Positions 63,365 to 64,000 of a stretch of 64,000 nt of DNA are shown piece after piece. Position 1 is the first letter of the stretch; each line of letters opens with the position of its first letter. Origin of the DNA: Geoalkalibacter ferrihydriticus DSM 17813 (GTDB lineage Bacteria; Desulfobacterota; Desulfuromonadia; Desulfuromonadales; Geoalkalibacteraceae); the NCBI RefSeq assembly GCF_000820505.1, contig NZ_JWJD01000003.1, forward strand, positions 278,411-342,410, written 5' to 3'. The notes below the pieces were generated by a model. It had not been told where the DNA came from. It saw only the letters and a list, made by a program, of their open reading frames with translations, and searched no databases. A program made the position numbers and the translations under genes.

Positions 63365-64000
63365 ATGTATCTACCTCGGCATCTGGCGATCATAATGGAC
63401 GGCAATGGTCGTTGGGCAAGGCAGCGGGGGTTGCCGCGCATTCTTGGGCACCAGCAGGGCGTAGATGTTGTGCGCGGTATCGTCGAGGAATGCTCGAAGC
63501 TCGGCATCTCCTGGCTGACCCTCTATGCCTTCAGCTCTGAAAACTGGGGGCGTCCTGAAGAGGAAGTCGAGGCCCTCATGGGGCTTCTTGTCAACTATCT
63601 GCGCAACGAACTGGATACGATGCTCAAGCACGGTATACGCCTCAACGTCATTGGCGATATCGGGCGCATGCCCTTGGCTGTAGCGAAAATGTTGCAGGAA
63701 TCAATGGAGCGGACCAGAGAGCAAAAGGGCATGGTTCTGACCCTGGCCCTCTCTTATGGCGCGAGGGATGAGATAACGCGGGCCGTACGCAAAATAGCCG
63801 CTGCCGCCGCGTCCGGCGAAATCACTGCTGACCGAGTTAGCGAGCAGATGGTTGGCGATTACCTGGATACCGCGGGACTTCCTGATCCCGACCTGCTCAT
63901 CCGCACCAGTGGAGAGATGCGCATCAGCAATTTTCTGCTGTGGCAACTGGCCTATACCGAACTCTATTTCACCGAGGCTTTATGGCCGGATTTCAAATCG
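63365..64000 (+). CDS. uppS: Undecaprenyl diphosphate synthase (partial)
   Basis: The 212 visible residues are a cis-prenyltransferase. HLAIIMDGNGRWARQRG holds the catalytic Asp and FPP site, LYAFSSENWGRP and ALSYGARDEI follow, and the RTSGEMRISNFLLWQ and YTELYF segments are near the end. The protein makes the C55 carrier for peptidoglycan and LPS. It runs off the right edge within the last 30-40 residues. The ribosome site is weak. Confidence 0.96.
   Translation, partial: MYLPRHLAIIMDGNGRWARQRGLPRILGHQQGVDVVRGIVEECSKLGISWLTLYAFSSENWGRPEEEVEALMGLLVNYLRNELDTMLKHGIRLNVIGDIGRMPLAVAKMLQESMERTREQKGMVLTLALSYGARDEITRAVRKIAAAAASGEITADRVSEQMVGDYLDTAGLPDPDLLIRTSGEMRISNFLLWQLAYTELYFTEALWPDFKS

Overview
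The window looks like a chromosome segment of a Gram-negative deltaproteobacterium of the Desulfuromonadales/Geobacter type. This is inferred from four things: the run kdsB-pyrG-kdsA-kdsD-kdsC-lptCAB-rpoN-hpf-ptsN-hprK-rapZ-PTS, LPS export genes, selenium genes together with a probable selenoprotein, and type VI secretion (T6SS) genes. No database search was possible, so the taxon is inferred. I see no tRNA, rRNA, CRISPR array or intact insertion sequence.

Layout. (1) 1-9061 is the end of a T6SS accessory region. It holds a VasX-like membrane effector, two related two-helix membrane proteins (immunity candidates), a periplasmic ATP-dependent DNA ligase, a TIGR02270 HEAT-like protein, a DUF2169 protein and a degenerate ketoacyl-synthase-like protein. 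(2) 9299-12028 is a compact selenium-trait cluster: YedE-type transporter, TusA-like protein, class V aminotransferase and DUF3343. (3) 12167-24760 is a cluster built around a divergent MerR-type regulator with an intact CarH/LitR B12-photoreceptor motif. It drives about eleven genes for membrane-lipid modification and photo-oxidative protection, including a DUF1365/CFA-like methyltransferase fusion. A PEP-synthase-like gene and a PPOX gene lie convergent at its end, next to a peroxiredoxin remnant. (4) 25133-29892 holds assorted genes. The most notable is a rhodanese-like lipoprotein whose catalytic cysteine codon is an in-frame TGA followed by a SECIS-like hairpin; a conventional gene call truncates it. 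(5) 30232-34239 is a probable metal-handling operon (HMA/SurA-like chimera, DUF2318, FtsX-type permease, ATPase, two zinc-ribbon membrane proteins).

(6) 34305-50176 is core envelope and regulation: the complete Kdo pathway, CTP synthase, LptCAB, sigma-54, hibernation factor, PtsN, HPr kinase, RapZ, and a full mannose-family PTS with HPr and enzyme I. (7) 50267-56264 holds metK and ahcY (SAM cycle) around an MscS channel, a glycosyltransferase and a glycine-zipper lipoprotein. (8) 56340-59647 on the minus strand holds an IPT/TIG protein and lptF-lptG. (9) 59853 to the end is rpsB-tsf-pyrH-frr-ferredoxin-uppS, with uppS cut by the window edge.

Two themes link distant parts. The selenium cluster would supply activated selenium for the rhodanese selenoprotein 15 kb away. 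The LPS genes (Kdo synthesis, LptBCAFG) are split over two loci in the same window. The B12/light regulator cluster and the selenoprotein are the parts most worth following up.
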